Counted from the stretch's first letter, positions 26,150 through 35,573 are shown. The stretch is DNA of 64,000 nt from Euzebyella saccharophila (GCF_014855495.1 NZ_JACYFJ010000002.1:930001-994000); one strand, 5' to 3'. The notes: generated by a model not told the origin, from the sequence alone. Program-made: numbers and translations.

Positions 26150-26180
26150 TTTGTTCTTTCCGTTTTGATTTCTATTTTTG
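26150..26180 (+). promoter_or_regulatory. Promoter of the DUF4856-imelysin-HTTM-TonB operon
   Basis: TTTG at 26150-26153 and TATTTTTG at 26173-26180, 19 bases apart, match the Bacteroidetes TTTG/TAnnTTTG pattern. The first gene begins 47 bases later. Confidence 0.6.
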
Positions 26181-26201
26181 TCGCCGAAATAATCACTTAC
26201 T

Positions 26202-26220
26202 TATATTAAGTCTAAATAAA
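26202..26220. promoter_or_regulatory. AT-rich operator candidate, downstream site
   Basis: TATATTAAGTCTAAATAAA closely resembles the site at 26132 (shared TATATT-A--CTAAATAAA), lying between the promoter and the gene, where a bound repressor would block transcription. Confidence 0.45.
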
Positions 26221-26227
26221 TTTAAAG

Positions 26228-27448
26228 ATGAAAAAATTGTTTTTTACCGCTATTATAGGGAGCCTTATTCTTGCATCGTGTTCTTCTGATGACGACCCGA
26301 TTACTGAAACATCAAACCTTGAGGTACCTGCAAACTATACCTTTGAGCGAAACGGACAATCCACAGTGGATTTTAGCGGCCAGACCACCCGTATTTTAAT
26401 GGCCGAAGAAATCCTGAATGCCTTTACAGATTTCGAAAACACGACTGAAGTATCCTTGCAGGCAATGTATGCACACCAGCAAGGAAACTCCGATTTTTCG
26501 GATAATGTTTTAAATTCATCAGATAAAAATGTACGCAGCAAGACCGCAGCTTCCCAAGATTATTTTAGTGCCAATGCCACAGAAGCGGCAGCGATCAAAG
26601 CTTTGTTTGACAGCTATATTTCAGGCCAAGTCAATGAGGTATTCCCTAATAAGGATGTCTTGGCAGCAGCCGGCAGTGCCGGTCAACTTGCCGATGGTAC
26701 CAAAACCCGTTATGTTAACGCCAATGGCCTAGTGTACAAGCAAATCTTCGCAAAAAGTCTTATCGGCGCCCTCATGGCGGATCAAATGCTCAACAATTAT
26801 CTCAGCCCCGCTGTTCTTGATGCTGACAACAAAGTAGCGGACAATGATAATGGGATCACGGAAGAAGGAGAGGCCTTCACCACGATGGAACATAATTGGG
26901 ACGAGGCCTATGGATATCTTTACGGAACATCTGTTGAACCGGCCAGCCCCAACACAACCATTGGGAGTGATGATAGTTTTTTAAATGATTATGTGGGCAC
27001 GGTAAACGGGGATCCGGATTTCTCTACCATTGCTGCTGACATTTTTGACGCCTTTAAATTGGGCCGTGCCGCCATAGTGGCAAAAGATTATGCCCTGCGG
27101 GACGCCCAAGCTGCCATTATACAGCAAAAAATATCCGAGGTCATCGCCATCCGTTCCGTATATTATCTCCAACAAGGGAAAGATTTGCTCGCAATTGGGG
27201 ATTTTGGGGCCGCATTCCAAAACCTTTCCGAAGGCTACGGTTTTGTTTTCAGTTTACGGTTCACTAGAAATCCGGACACGGGTACTTCCTTGTTCAGCAA
27301 AAGCGAGGTCGATGGTTTTACGTCTGATCTCTTGGCAGATGGCCCCAATGGTTTTTGGGACCTTCAACCATCAACAGTGGACGGTATTTCTGAAGCTATT
27401 GCCGCTAAATTCGACTTCACGGTCACCGAGGCAGCCAGCGCAAATTAA
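26228..27448 (+). CDS. DUF4856 domain lipoprotein
   Basis: A 406-residue lipoprotein: signal ending LASC, then SSDDD, the Bacteroidetes surface-export tag. The body begins VPANYTFERNGQSTVDFSGQT, the typical start of DUF4856 proteins, and is mostly helical. In flavobacteria these proteins are encoded with imelysin-like lipoproteins and TonB receptors, as here, and are thought to act in iron or heme-type uptake at the cell surface. First gene of a four-gene operon under a promoter flanked by two operator-like dyads. Confidence 0.8.
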   Translation: MKKLFFTAIIGSLILASCSSDDDPITETSNLEVPANYTFERNGQSTVDFSGQTTRILMAEEILNAFTDFENTTEVSLQAMYAHQQGNSDFSDNVLNSSDKNVRSKTAASQDYFSANATEAAAIKALFDSYISGQVNEVFPNKDVLAAAGSAGQLADGTKTRYVNANGLVYKQIFAKSLIGALMADQMLNNYLSPAVLDADNKVADNDNGITEEGEAFTTMEHNWDEAYGYLYGTSVEPASPNTTIGSDDSFLNDYVGTVNGDPDFSTIAADIFDAFKLGRAAIVAKDYALRDAQAAIIQQKISEVIAIRSVYYLQQGKDLLAIGDFGAAFQNLSEGYGFVFSLRFTRNPDTGTSLFSKSEVDGFTSDLLADGPNGFWDLQPSTVDGISEAIAAKFDFTVTEAASAN

Positions 27449-27526
27449 ATAAAAGTTGAATTAACCGGATCAACCGATTTCCCAACAAAGGACAAATCGG
27501 TTGGTCCAAAATCAAAAAAAATAGTT

Positions 27527-28642
27527 ATGAAACTTTGGAGCTTTATCTGTATTGGATTCCTGTTATTCGCCTGTTCAAAAGATGATGGGACCGGGACCAT
27601 AGCACCGCCCAAATCTGGTTTTGACCGTGGCGCCATGCTCGTAAATTGGGCAGATAACATCATTGTCCCCACTTATACTTCCTTTAAAACAGAGGCAGAA
27701 AGCTTGAACAATGCCGCAACAGCCTTTACAAATGGGCCGACAGAGGCAACGCTACAGAGTTTGCGCGCCTCGTGGACAACTGCCTACATTTCCTTTCAAA
27801 AGGTCTCTATGTTCGAAATAGGCAAGGCCGAAGAGATACGGTACAGGAACCGCTTGAATATTTACCCGTCAAACACCGAAAAAATAGAAAATTTTATAGC
27901 AGCCGAATCCTACGATCTGGCCTTGCCGTCAACAATAGATGCACAGGGTTTTCCGGCTATAGATTATCTCATCAATGGCCTTGCCGGAACAGATATTGAA
28001 ATAGTAAGCTTCTATAATACGAACGGCAATGCCCAGGGCTATAAAAATTATCTTGGCACCCTAACGGAAACTATCCTGCAATTGACCACAATGATACTCG
28101 ATGATTGGAATGCAGGCTTTAGGGACAGTTTTGTCGCAAATACAAGTTCTTCGGCAACCGGATCTGTTGACAAAATGGCGAACGACTATATCTTCTATTT
28201 TGAAAAATCGTTGCGCGCAGGCAAAGTAGGAATACCCGCAGGTGTTTTCTCTGAACAACCGCTACCCGAAAATGTAGAGGCCCGCTATAAAGAAGATTTT
28301 TCCAAACAACTGTTACTTACGGCGATCAAGGCTAGCCAGGATTTTTTCAACGGAAAATATTCTAACAACAATACTACCGGGGAAAGCTTTAAGACCTATC
28401 TTGATTTTTTGAACAGTATTAAAAACGGGGAGGACCTAGGTAGCCTTATCAATGCACAGTTCAATGCGGCGGATACCCAGGCAAACGAATTGAACGATAA
28501 TTTAGCCCTACAGATTGAAACCGACAACACCAAAATGCTAAGTACCTATGATGAGCTACAACGCAACGTTATCCTCTTGAAAGTGGATATGCTGCAGGCA
28601 TTGAGCATAAATGTGGATTATGTAGACGCCGATGGCGATTAG
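27527..28642 (+). CDS. Imelysin-like lipoprotein
   Basis: A 371-residue lipoprotein with signal ending LFAC and SKDDG after it. The core is the imelysin/IrpA fold: an N-terminal helix bundle (NWADNIIVPTYTSFK) and a GFPAIDYLINGL segment near residue 144, where classical imelysins have GxHxxE; here the His is replaced by Pro-Ala. So it likely is a ligand-binding, non-peptidase member that takes part in iron uptake. Second gene of the operon, 78 bases after the DUF4856 gene and 3 bases before the HTTM gene. Confidence 0.82.
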   Translation: MKLWSFICIGFLLFACSKDDGTGTIAPPKSGFDRGAMLVNWADNIIVPTYTSFKTEAESLNNAATAFTNGPTEATLQSLRASWTTAYISFQKVSMFEIGKAEEIRYRNRLNIYPSNTEKIENFIAAESYDLALPSTIDAQGFPAIDYLINGLAGTDIEIVSFYNTNGNAQGYKNYLGTLTETILQLTTMILDDWNAGFRDSFVANTSSSATGSVDKMANDYIFYFEKSLRAGKVGIPAGVFSEQPLPENVEARYKEDFSKQLLLTAIKASQDFFNGKYSNNNTTGESFKTYLDFLNSIKNGEDLGSLINAQFNAADTQANELNDNLALQIETDNTKMLSTYDELQRNVILLKVDMLQALSINVDYVDADGD

Positions 28643-28645
28643 TCC

Positions 28646-30010
28646 ATGGTTTCACGTATAAATGCATACCGGAATAAAACTACAGATGCCGCCCCGTTGG
28701 CGGCTTTCCGTATTTTATTTGGACTGATGATGTTTGTTGGTATCGTCCGTTTTTGGAGCTATGGCTGGATCGATAAATTTTACATTCAACCCAAATTCTT
28801 TTTTTCATATTATGGGTTTGAATGGGTGCGGCCTTTGGGCGGTTACACCTATTTATTGTTCTTTATTTGCGGTATTGCGGCAATCTGCGTTGCCTTGGGG
28901 TATCGATACAGGATAGCGATCATACTTTTCTTTTTAAGCTTTACCTATATCGAGTTGATGGATAAGACCACTTACCTCAACCACTACTATTTTATTAGTT
29001 GTCTTAGTTTTTTAATGATCTTCCTCCCCGCAAATGCCTACTTTTCATTGGATGCCCATCGGGATAGGGATAAGGCCTATGGACAGGTTCCCAGATGGAC
29101 CGTTGACGCCATAAAATTATTGATCGCACTTGTATATCTCTACGCCGGTTTGGCAAAATTGAACAGCGACTGGCTAATTCGGGCAATGCCGCTTAAGATT
29201 TGGTTGCCGGCCCAATATGATCTGCCACTGTTGGGGAACTTAATGCAGCGGGAATGGCTTCACTATGCCTTTAGCTGGGGCGGTGCGGCCTATGACCTGG
29301 CAATACCGTTTTTGTTATTTTATAAACCCACCCGTTGGTCAGCTTTCGCTCTGGTGGTATTTTTTCATTTGATGACCCGCATCTTGTTTCCCATAGGTAT
29401 GTTCCCTTATGTGATGATCGTGAGCGCACTCGTTTTTTTCGATGCGGGAGTCCACCATAAAATACTGAAAACGCTTTCGACTATTTTTAGGATTAAAAAG
29501 GAAAAAGCAGATGCAAGGATACGCAATAAAACCTATCGCAATAAAACCAGGACTCCAATGCTTATTGTGGGTTTGTTTATTGCTTTTCAGTTACTTTTTC
29601 CTTGGCGTTATCTGCTCTATAAAAACGAGCTTTTTTGGACCGAGGAGGGATACCGCTTTTCTTGGCGCGTAATGCTCATGGAAAAAGCTGGATATGCACA
29701 ATTTAAGATTGTGGATAAAAAAAAGGAGGCAGCTTTCCTTGTTGACAATACCGATTTTCTGTCAACATTTCAGGAAAAACAGATGAGCACCCAACCCGAT
29801 TTTATCCTTCAGTACGCCCATTTCCTCGGAAAACATTTTACAGCACAGGGCCATAAAAATGTAGCGGTCTATGTAGAAAGTTATGTAGCACTCAACGGCA
29901 GATTAAGCCAACCTTATATTGACCCAAAAGTAAATTTATTGGAGCAGGAAGAGTCCTTTGGAGCCAAGGACTGGATATTGGAATTTAAGGATGAGATCAA
30001 AGGTTTTTAA
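28646..30010 (+). CDS. HTTM domain membrane protein
   Basis: A 454-residue polytopic membrane protein. The start region AAFRILFGLMMFVGIVRFW and the LIALVYLYAGLAKLNSDWL segment near residue 153 are the signature of the HTTM domain (related to vitamin-K-dependent gamma-carboxylases). Hydrophobic segments cover about residues 20-290, followed by a basic loop, one more segment at about 305-320 and a soluble C-terminal domain. Its role in bacterial uptake operons is not established; here it stands between an imelysin and a TonB receptor. Confidence 0.8.
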   Translation: MVSRINAYRNKTTDAAPLAAFRILFGLMMFVGIVRFWSYGWIDKFYIQPKFFFSYYGFEWVRPLGGYTYLLFFICGIAAICVALGYRYRIAIILFFLSFTYIELMDKTTYLNHYYFISCLSFLMIFLPANAYFSLDAHRDRDKAYGQVPRWTVDAIKLLIALVYLYAGLAKLNSDWLIRAMPLKIWLPAQYDLPLLGNLMQREWLHYAFSWGGAAYDLAIPFLLFYKPTRWSAFALVVFFHLMTRILFPIGMFPYVMIVSALVFFDAGVHHKILKTLSTIFRIKKEKADARIRNKTYRNKTRTPMLIVGLFIAFQLLFPWRYLLYKNELFWTEEGYRFSWRVMLMEKAGYAQFKIVDKKKEAAFLVDNTDFLSTFQEKQMSTQPDFILQYAHFLGKHFTAQGHKNVAVYVESYVALNGRLSQPYIDPKVNLLEQEESFGAKDWILEFKDEIKGF

Positions 30011-30023
30011 ACAATTCAGAAAA

Positions 30024-32471
30024 ATGTATTTAAAAAAGGGATATATAATTGTGGCACTAATTTTTGCTTTCACCAGTTCCGCGATGCTTGCACAATTTGT
30101 AGTTCAGGGAAAAGTAGTTTCCGCAGCTTCCAACGAACCCGTCCCAAATGCTGAAGTGTATCTCACCTCCCTAAGAAAATCAACCGTCACTAATGATTTT
30201 GGGGATTTCAAATTTCAGAACATCCCTAAAGGAACCTATACTATTACCGTATTTGCGTACGAGTTTGCCATACGGGATCACGTAATCGGCATTTCTGGTG
30301 ATACCTCGCTGCACTTAGAACTTGAATCTTTGGGCGTAGAACTTTCTGAAGTAGTGGTTACCCAAAGGAAAGAACGCATTTTTGCCCTAAAACGATTAAG
30401 GGACGTTGAGGGAACTGCCATTTATGCTGGCAAGAAGAACGAAGTGGTACTGGTAAGTAACCTTACCGCTAATCTTGCCAGCGGGAATGCCAGGCAGATT
30501 TACGCTCAAGTGGTCGGGCTCAATATCTATGAAAACAACGATGCCGGGCTGCAATTGAACATTGGAGGGCGTGGACTCAACCCCAACCGCAGTGCAAACT
30601 TCAATACCAGACAGAACGGTTACGATATTTCCGCCGATGTTTTAGGGTATCCTGAAAGTTACTATACCCCACCCCCAGAATCAATAGAACAGATAGAAGT
30701 GGTAAGAGGTGCAGCTTCTTTGCAGTACGGGACACAATTTGGAGGCCTTATTAATTTTAAGCTGAAACAACCCGACTCCAACAGGAAAATAGAGTGGATA
30801 TCCCGGCAATCCTTAGGTTCTTATAACTTGTTCACCAGTTTTAATAGCTTAGGTGGAGCCTTGGGAAAAGTCGGTTATTATACCTTTTTCAACTATAAAA
30901 AAGGAAAAAGTTTTCGTCCCAATTCGCAGTTTGAATCCTTCAATGGATACGCACATTTGGATTATTCCCTTACAGAAAGAACCGCCATTTCCTTTGAAGC
31001 AAGCTATTTAAATTATCTAGCGCAACAACCAGGTGGTCTTACCGATAAACAGTTTGAACAAGATCCAAGCTTTAGCAACCGAACACGTAATTGGTTCAAT
31101 GTTGATTGGAAACTATACTCAATCCGCTTGGAACACGCTTTTGATAATAAAACCGATTTAAGCCTCAACCTCTTTGCCCTGGATGCCTATAGGAAATCGG
31201 TTGGTTTTCGCGAAAACAGGGTTTCACAGGAAGATGATCTGGAGGCTCCACGGGAATTGATAGTAGGTAATTTTAACAATTGGGGGGCAGAAGCCCGTTT
31301 GTTAACGCGGTATAATTTTTTCGGAAAAGAGAATTCGTTGCTTTTTGGTGGAAAGTACTACCAATCCAATAATACGGAACGGCAGGGTCCAGGCAGCAAC
31401 GGCAGCAACGCCAATTTTAATTTTGAAGAACAGACCTATCCCAACTACCCAAGGCAAAGCGATTTTAGGTTTCCGAACTTGAACCTTGCCCTGTTTTCCG
31501 AAAATATCTTTAAGGTCTCCGAAAAATTTTCGGTAACTCCCGGACTACGGTTTGAATATATAAAGACCAGAAGTAGGGGCGCATTTAAGCGAATCAACTT
31601 TGATATTGCAGGTAACCCCATCTTAAACGAAGAGATGGCGGATAACCGTGATTTTGAACGTTCTTTTGTTTTATTGGGTGTTGGGTTGGGTTATAAATCT
31701 CATAAAACGCTAGAACTTTACGGGAATATAAGTCAGAATTACCGCTCGGTTACTTTTAACGATATTAGAATTACCAATCCGTCACTGACCGTAGACCCCA
31801 ACATCAAAGATGAGCAAGGATATACTTTTGATATAGGGGCTCGCGGGCGGATAAAGAAATACATTTCCTATGATGTGGGTGCATTCTTTTTAAGTTACAA
31901 AGACCGTTTGGGAGTTATAATAAGGGAAGTAAGTGATATCCAGCAGGAGCGGTTTAGAGGGAACATAGGCGATGCCGTTTCCTATGGCGTTGAAAGTTTT
32001 GTGGACTGGAATATATGGGAAACCCTATCCACAGAAAAAAATGATATCAAGCTCGGTACTTTTGTCAATCTGGCCCTAACAGATTCAAAATATACGGCTT
32101 CCCAAGAAAATAATGTAAGGGGTAAAAAAGTCGAGTTTATTCCCGGCATTAACCTAAAAACAGGATTAAATTTTGGTTATAAAGACTTTTTGGGGAGTTT
32201 GCAATATACTTATTTGGGCCAACAGTTTACCGATGCGACTAATTCACCCAGGGATTTTGAAAGCCAGAGTGGTATTGTAGGCGAGATACCTGCCTATGAC
32301 ATTTTGGACCTTTCCTTTTCCTACACCTACAATCGGTTTAAACTGGAGGCAGGGATCAACAATGTTTTGGACGAAAGCTATTTTACGCGCCGGGCTACAG
32401 GTTATCCGGGTCCGGGGATCATACCAAGTTTACCACGTACCTTCTATGCGCTCCTGCAACTTAAATTTTAG
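30024..32471 (+). CDS. TonB-dependent receptor (FecA-like)
   Basis: An 815-residue outer-membrane receptor counted from the ATG at 30024 (a longer frame from 29958 lies within the HTTM gene and lacks a signal sequence). After a signal ending MLAQ comes a carboxypeptidase-regulatory-like domain (VQGKVVSAASNEPVPNAEVY), then a plug domain with IEVVRGAASLQYGTQFGG, then a 22-strand-type barrel ending in LQLKF with a C-terminal aromatic. It would import a metal chelate using TonB energy. The start lies 13 bases after the HTTM stop. Confidence 0.9.
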   Translation: MYLKKGYIIVALIFAFTSSAMLAQFVVQGKVVSAASNEPVPNAEVYLTSLRKSTVTNDFGDFKFQNIPKGTYTITVFAYEFAIRDHVIGISGDTSLHLELESLGVELSEVVVTQRKERIFALKRLRDVEGTAIYAGKKNEVVLVSNLTANLASGNARQIYAQVVGLNIYENNDAGLQLNIGGRGLNPNRSANFNTRQNGYDISADVLGYPESYYTPPPESIEQIEVVRGAASLQYGTQFGGLINFKLKQPDSNRKIEWISRQSLGSYNLFTSFNSLGGALGKVGYYTFFNYKKGKSFRPNSQFESFNGYAHLDYSLTERTAISFEASYLNYLAQQPGGLTDKQFEQDPSFSNRTRNWFNVDWKLYSIRLEHAFDNKTDLSLNLFALDAYRKSVGFRENRVSQEDDLEAPRELIVGNFNNWGAEARLLTRYNFFGKENSLLFGGKYYQSNNTERQGPGSNGSNANFNFEEQTYPNYPRQSDFRFPNLNLALFSENIFKVSEKFSVTPGLRFEYIKTRSRGAFKRINFDIAGNPILNEEMADNRDFERSFVLLGVGLGYKSHKTLELYGNISQNYRSVTFNDIRITNPSLTVDPNIKDEQGYTFDIGARGRIKKYISYDVGAFFLSYKDRLGVIIREVSDIQQERFRGNIGDAVSYGVESFVDWNIWETLSTEKNDIKLGTFVNLALTDSKYTASQENNVRGKKVEFIPGINLKTGLNFGYKDFLGSLQYTYLGQQFTDATNSPRDFESQSGIVGEIPAYDILDLSFSYTYNRFKLEAGINNVLDESYFTRRATGYPGPGIIPSLPRTFYALLQLKF

Positions 32472-32549
32472 GCAATCTTTATTTGGGATTAAATTTGGAT
32501 TTCATCAAAATATATTACAAAAATAGTCGCTGAAGATCGGATTTACCAA

Positions 32550-32918
32550 CTACCGTTCCTGATTTTTGTCAATGTCAAGCCTCTTGTGAAGTGCATCAAT
32601 TTCCTTCATTTTAGAGGTAAGCGAATCGAGTCCCAAATTAGGGAATCGTTTTCGTATAAATTCAATCCGATCTTCATTACCACAATCACCAGGACAGGCT
32701 TCCACGGTTTCGGAGATTTTTATGGCCAGTGCCTTTCGGTAGGTTTCATCCAATAAAAGGAAGTGCGCTTTATCAAGTCCTTTTTGCGCTGCTTTAAATT
32801 GAATCAATATTTTGTCGGGGTCGGCATCCTCATCAAGCATTTTAATGAGACCTCCAAGTTGCCCACTGATGCCCTGAAGCCTTGTTTTAATATCTTTACT
32901 TAAATCTCTCGGTATCAT
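32550..32918 (-). CDS. CsoR/FrmR-family regulator lacking the usual metal ligands
   Basis: A 122-residue protein with the CsoR-type helical core: RLQGISGQLGGLIKML, then ILIQFKAAQKGLDKAHFLLLDE. In canonical CsoR/RcnR members a Cys in the first ligand position and a His-Cys pair in DHIxHC bind metal; here these are replaced by DPDK and DETYRKAL. A Cys-Pro-Gly-Asp-Cys motif near residue 75 may serve instead. It is the last gene of the mer-type run on the minus strand, with a G-tract operator candidate just upstream. Confidence 0.75.
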   Translation of the reverse strand: MIPRDLSKDIKTRLQGISGQLGGLIKMLDEDADPDKILIQFKAAQKGLDKAHFLLLDETYRKALAIKISETVEACPGDCGNEDRIEFIRKRFPNLGLDSLTSKMKEIDALHKRLDIDKNQER

Positions 32919-32944
32919 TGGTCTTAAATTTTTGTCAATATATA

Positions 32945-32970
32945 ACTGTCTTGGGGGTGGTCTGCAAATT
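32945..32970. promoter_or_regulatory. G-tract operator candidate for the CsoR-like protein
   Basis: The 66-base gap between the CsoR-like gene and the GDCCVxC gene contains TGTCTTGGGGGTGGTCTG, a G-tract flanked by AT-rich sequence, as in RcnR/CsoR type operators. The match is by resemblance only. Confidence 0.3.
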
Positions 32971-32984
32971 TATCCTGAAATTAT

Positions 32985-33191
32985 TTAGCAACAACCAGAG
33001 CCTTCCTGAATTGGTGGGCAGGCTACGGTTCCATATGAGCAATAGACACAACAATCACCTTCTTTTGGTCTTATGATTTCTTTGCAATTATCACATTCAT
33101 AGAAGAATTGACAGGCCGTTGTAGGCATTTCTTCCTCTTTTTTAAAACTGCACTTTGGGCAAGTAATGGTAGATTTTAATATCGTTTCCAT
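32985..33191 (-). CDS. GDCCVxC-domain small metal-associated protein
   Basis: A 68-residue Cys-rich protein: CPKC near the start, CDNC in the middle, GDCCVYCSYG near residue 46 and a CC end. The GDCCVxC family stands next to MerT-type transporters in many bacteria; some members carry selenocysteine, while this one has Cys throughout. Eleven Cys in 68 residues fit binding of Hg or a similar soft ion, or zinc-ribbon folding. It lies 9 bases after the MerA-like gene in the same run. Confidence 0.8.
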   Translation of the reverse strand: METILKSTITCPKCSFKKEEEMPTTACQFFYECDNCKEIIRPKEGDCCVYCSYGTVACPPIQEGSGCC

Positions 33192-33200
33192 ATTTGAATT

Positions 33201-34562
33201 TTAAAGCATATAGGTTAGGTCAGAGGCCATGGTCGGATAGGCAAACACCATCGTCCTTAAATCGTTTACGGTCATTTTGGTCTTTATTGCCATCGCGAAT
33301 AGGTTAACAGTCTCCTCACAGTGTGGCCCGATAAGATGTGCCCCTAGAACCGTACCGTTATTTTTGTCAATTATTGTCTTGTATGCATATTCTTCGACAT
33401 TCAGACGCCTTGCGTTGAACCAATCATCAACCTTATCATAGTTTACCCTAAATTCAAGACCACTGTTTTTGGCCTCGGTTTCTGTCATTCCGACGGATGC
33501 CATTGTAGGCAAGGTGAATACCACCGTCGGCATCGGGGGATAATCCACTTCTTTGGAATTTCCCTTTAGGATATTGGAAGATACTACGTGTCCCTCCATT
33601 ACGGCCACGGGTGTCAAAGCCAATCCTTCCGTTTCCGCTGCATCCCCTGCGGCGTACACATTGGGATTTGAAGTGCTCTGAAGGTATTTGTTGACCGAAA
33701 TCCCTTTATTGGAATAGGCGACATTTGCTCTTTCCAACTCCAAATCGAAAATAGCGGGAGGCCTTCCGGCCGAATTGAATACGGCTTCCACTTCAAATTG
33801 ATTCACGTTCCCGTTGGTAGTGCCACTAATTAAATAGCCTTTATCGATTTTTTCAATTTTGGTCACTTCAGTTTCCAGAACCAAGTTTACTCCCAAATCC
33901 TCGGTTGCCGTAGCAAGATGTGAAACTATATCGGGGTCAAAATTTTCCAGGGGCCTTTCGCCTCGGTGCACTATCGTAACATTGGCACCGGAGCGAGCGG
34001 CGATATGGGCAAATTCAAAGGCTATGTAACCGCCTCCGATAAACAATAAAGATTTGGGCAATTTCTTTAAATTCAGAAAATCGGTACTGGTCAGGGCAAG
34101 TTCCCCGCCTTCGAAATCCAAAACTTTAGGTTTTGAGCCGGTTGCCACTACAATTTTATCTGCCTGAATCGTTTCTTGCCCCACTTGAAGCGTGTCATTG
34201 TCAACGAATTTTACAGAAGCATGAAAGGTTTCGATGCCATTTTTCTTGTAGCCTTTCTCAATCTTCGGCGGCATTTCGTCAACAAAGGTCTGCTTGAATG
34301 CCATTATATCCTGCCAATTGATTTCGGGAATTTCATCAATGCCCTTTCCTTTCAGTCTTTTTGCAAAATCACGCACTTCCGTTGCGCCGATAATCACTTT
34401 TTTGGGGTCGCAACCGCGCAGTGCGCAAGTACCGCCATAGGGCAGTTCGTCGGTAATCCCGACCGAAAGCCCTTTTGAGGCACATCTGTTGGCTATGGTC
34501 ATACCGGCCATACCCGAACCGATAACAAAGACATCGAATTTTTTAGTCACGGCCTCACCCAT
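33201..34562 (-). CDS. MerA/Lpd-family FAD-NAD(P) oxidoreductase
   Basis: A 453-residue flavoprotein disulfide reductase: FAD motif VIGSGMAGM at residues 13-21, active-site pair GGTCALRGCDPKK (Cys46, Cys51), a NAD(P)-binding GGGYIAFEFAHIAARSG motif near 180, and a C-terminal dimerisation domain. The segment between the active-site Cys residues is ALRG instead of the VNVG of lipoamide dehydrogenases, and the Cys-Cys tail of classical MerA is absent. It may reduce Hg(II) or another thiol-bound ion in the cytoplasm, given its position in the mer-type operon; a glutathione-reductase-like role is possible. It overlaps merTP by eight bases. Confidence 0.8.
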   Translation of the reverse strand: MGEAVTKKFDVFVIGSGMAGMTIANRCASKGLSVGITDELPYGGTCALRGCDPKKVIIGATEVRDFAKRLKGKGIDEIPEINWQDIMAFKQTFVDEMPPKIEKGYKKNGIETFHASVKFVDNDTLQVGQETIQADKIVVATGSKPKVLDFEGGELALTSTDFLNLKKLPKSLLFIGGGYIAFEFAHIAARSGANVTIVHRGERPLENFDPDIVSHLATATEDLGVNLVLETEVTKIEKIDKGYLISGTTNGNVNQFEVEAVFNSAGRPPAIFDLELERANVAYSNKGISVNKYLQSTSNPNVYAAGDAAETEGLALTPVAVMEGHVVSSNILKGNSKEVDYPPMPTVVFTLPTMASVGMTETEAKNSGLEFRVNYDKVDDWFNARRLNVEEYAYKTIIDKNNGTVLGAHLIGPHCEETVNLFAMAIKTKMTVNDLRTMVFAYPTMASDLTYML

Positions 34563-35166
34563 TGTTTTCCGTTACTTTATAACCAGTGCCGTTGATGGCT
34601 TTTATGATTAGTTCCTCGGTAACTTTGGTACTGTCATATTTGACTATTGTACTGCCCTCTTCATAGCTGGCCTTCACGGAAAGTATACCATCCAACTTGT
34701 TGACCTCGCTCTCTACGTGGTTTTCGCAACCCGTACAGGTCATTCCTTCCACTGTAAAGGTTTTCTCAACAATACTTTCCTGCTGCACATATACGATGTC
34801 CTTTGAGGGTTGGGCATAAAAAATTCCGGAGTAATAAGGAAATGCCAGCATTAACGCCGCAAAGAGCGTTACAACGAGCAAGAATTTTTTTGATTGCAGA
34901 AAGGAAGGTTTCCCTTCATCTTCACAGGCGCAATCAATTTCGTGCTGTGTTTTTGGCTTTAGCTTTTGGTACCAGGCAAAAGCAAGCACCAAAACTGTTA
35001 GACCAATGAGATAAGGTCTAAAAGGTTCTACCCAAGAAAAGGTGGATGCGATTCCGCTAGTTCCCGCAATCAAAGCCAAAACCGGGGTTATACAACATAT
35101 TGATGCCGCTATGGCCGTCAATATTCCTGCATAGGCGACCTTGTTCGAGGTTTTTCCTGTTTCCAT
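34555..35166 (-). CDS. merTP: Mercuric transport protein MerTP fusion
   Basis: A 203-residue protein fusing a MerT-like membrane part to a MerP-like HMA domain. MerT part: three hydrophobic segments with the SICCITP cysteine pair (Cys24-Cys25) in the first and a cytoplasmic CAC pair (79, 81) in the loop. MerP part at about residues 134-199: GMTCTGC (Cys144, Cys147) with the beta-alpha-beta pattern. It should take Hg(II) from the periplasm into the cytoplasm for the reductase encoded next. It overlaps that gene by eight bases and follows the ArsR-type gene by one base. A decayed second copy lies at 42440-43024. Confidence 0.9.
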   Translation of the reverse strand: METGKTSNKVAYAGILTAIAASICCITPVLALIAGTSGIASTFSWVEPFRPYLIGLTVLVLAFAWYQKLKPKTQHEIDCACEDEGKPSFLQSKKFLLVVTLFAALMLAFPYYSGIFYAQPSKDIVYVQQESIVEKTFTVEGMTCTGCENHVESEVNKLDGILSVKASYEEGSTIVKYDSTKVTEELIIKAINGTGYKVTENNG

Positions 35167-35167
35167 T

Positions 35168-35539
35168 TTATGCTACCTTTTTGTTTTTCTGAATTTTGAT
35201 AAATACATTGTCCAATACTTCGTTGTGATTCCGGACCAATGAATAATACAGGGTTTGCCCCTCACGTCTCGAAGAAATCAATCCCACATCCTTCATTTTA
35301 CGTATGTGCTGTGAAATTGCGGGCACGCTCATTTCAAGTATATCGGCAAAATCACAGGGACAAAGCTCACCTTCCTCATTCAACAAGAATAGTATCTTTA
35401 ACCGTGTTTCGTTACCGGCCAGGGCTAACACTTTGCTGATTTCGACAATCGCCTCTGAGTTTGTTCCCAAGGTTTCCCGACAACGCATTAGCTGCTTTTG
35501 GTCGGCCTCGGCGCGTGTACAACTTAATTCAAGTGCCAT
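35168..35539 (-). CDS. ArsR/SmtB-family metal-sensing repressor
   Basis: A 123-residue winged-helix repressor of the mer-type operon. The recognition helix lies in MSVPAISQHIRKMKDVGLIS, and the metal site in helix alpha-3 is GELCPCDFADIL. Other Cys residues near the N-terminus (SCTRAE, RCRE) fit a CadC-like binding site. I start at the ATG at 35539; a GTG at 35554 adds five residues. The dyad at 35574-35595 just upstream is its probable operator. Metal binding releases it and opens the operon. Confidence 0.85.
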   Translation of the reverse strand: MALELSCTRAEADQKQLMRCRETLGTNSEAIVEISKVLALAGNETRLKILFLLNEEGELCPCDFADILEMSVPAISQHIRKMKDVGLISSRREGQTLYYSLVRNHNEVLDNVFIKIQKNKKVA

Positions 35540-35573
35540 AGTACTGTTTTTCACAAAGATATATTAATATAAT

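Noticed and set aside
33201-34562. Classical MerA mercuric reductase call
   Set aside because: The N-terminal HMA domain and the C-terminal Cys-Cys pair needed by MerA are missing; only the family is given.
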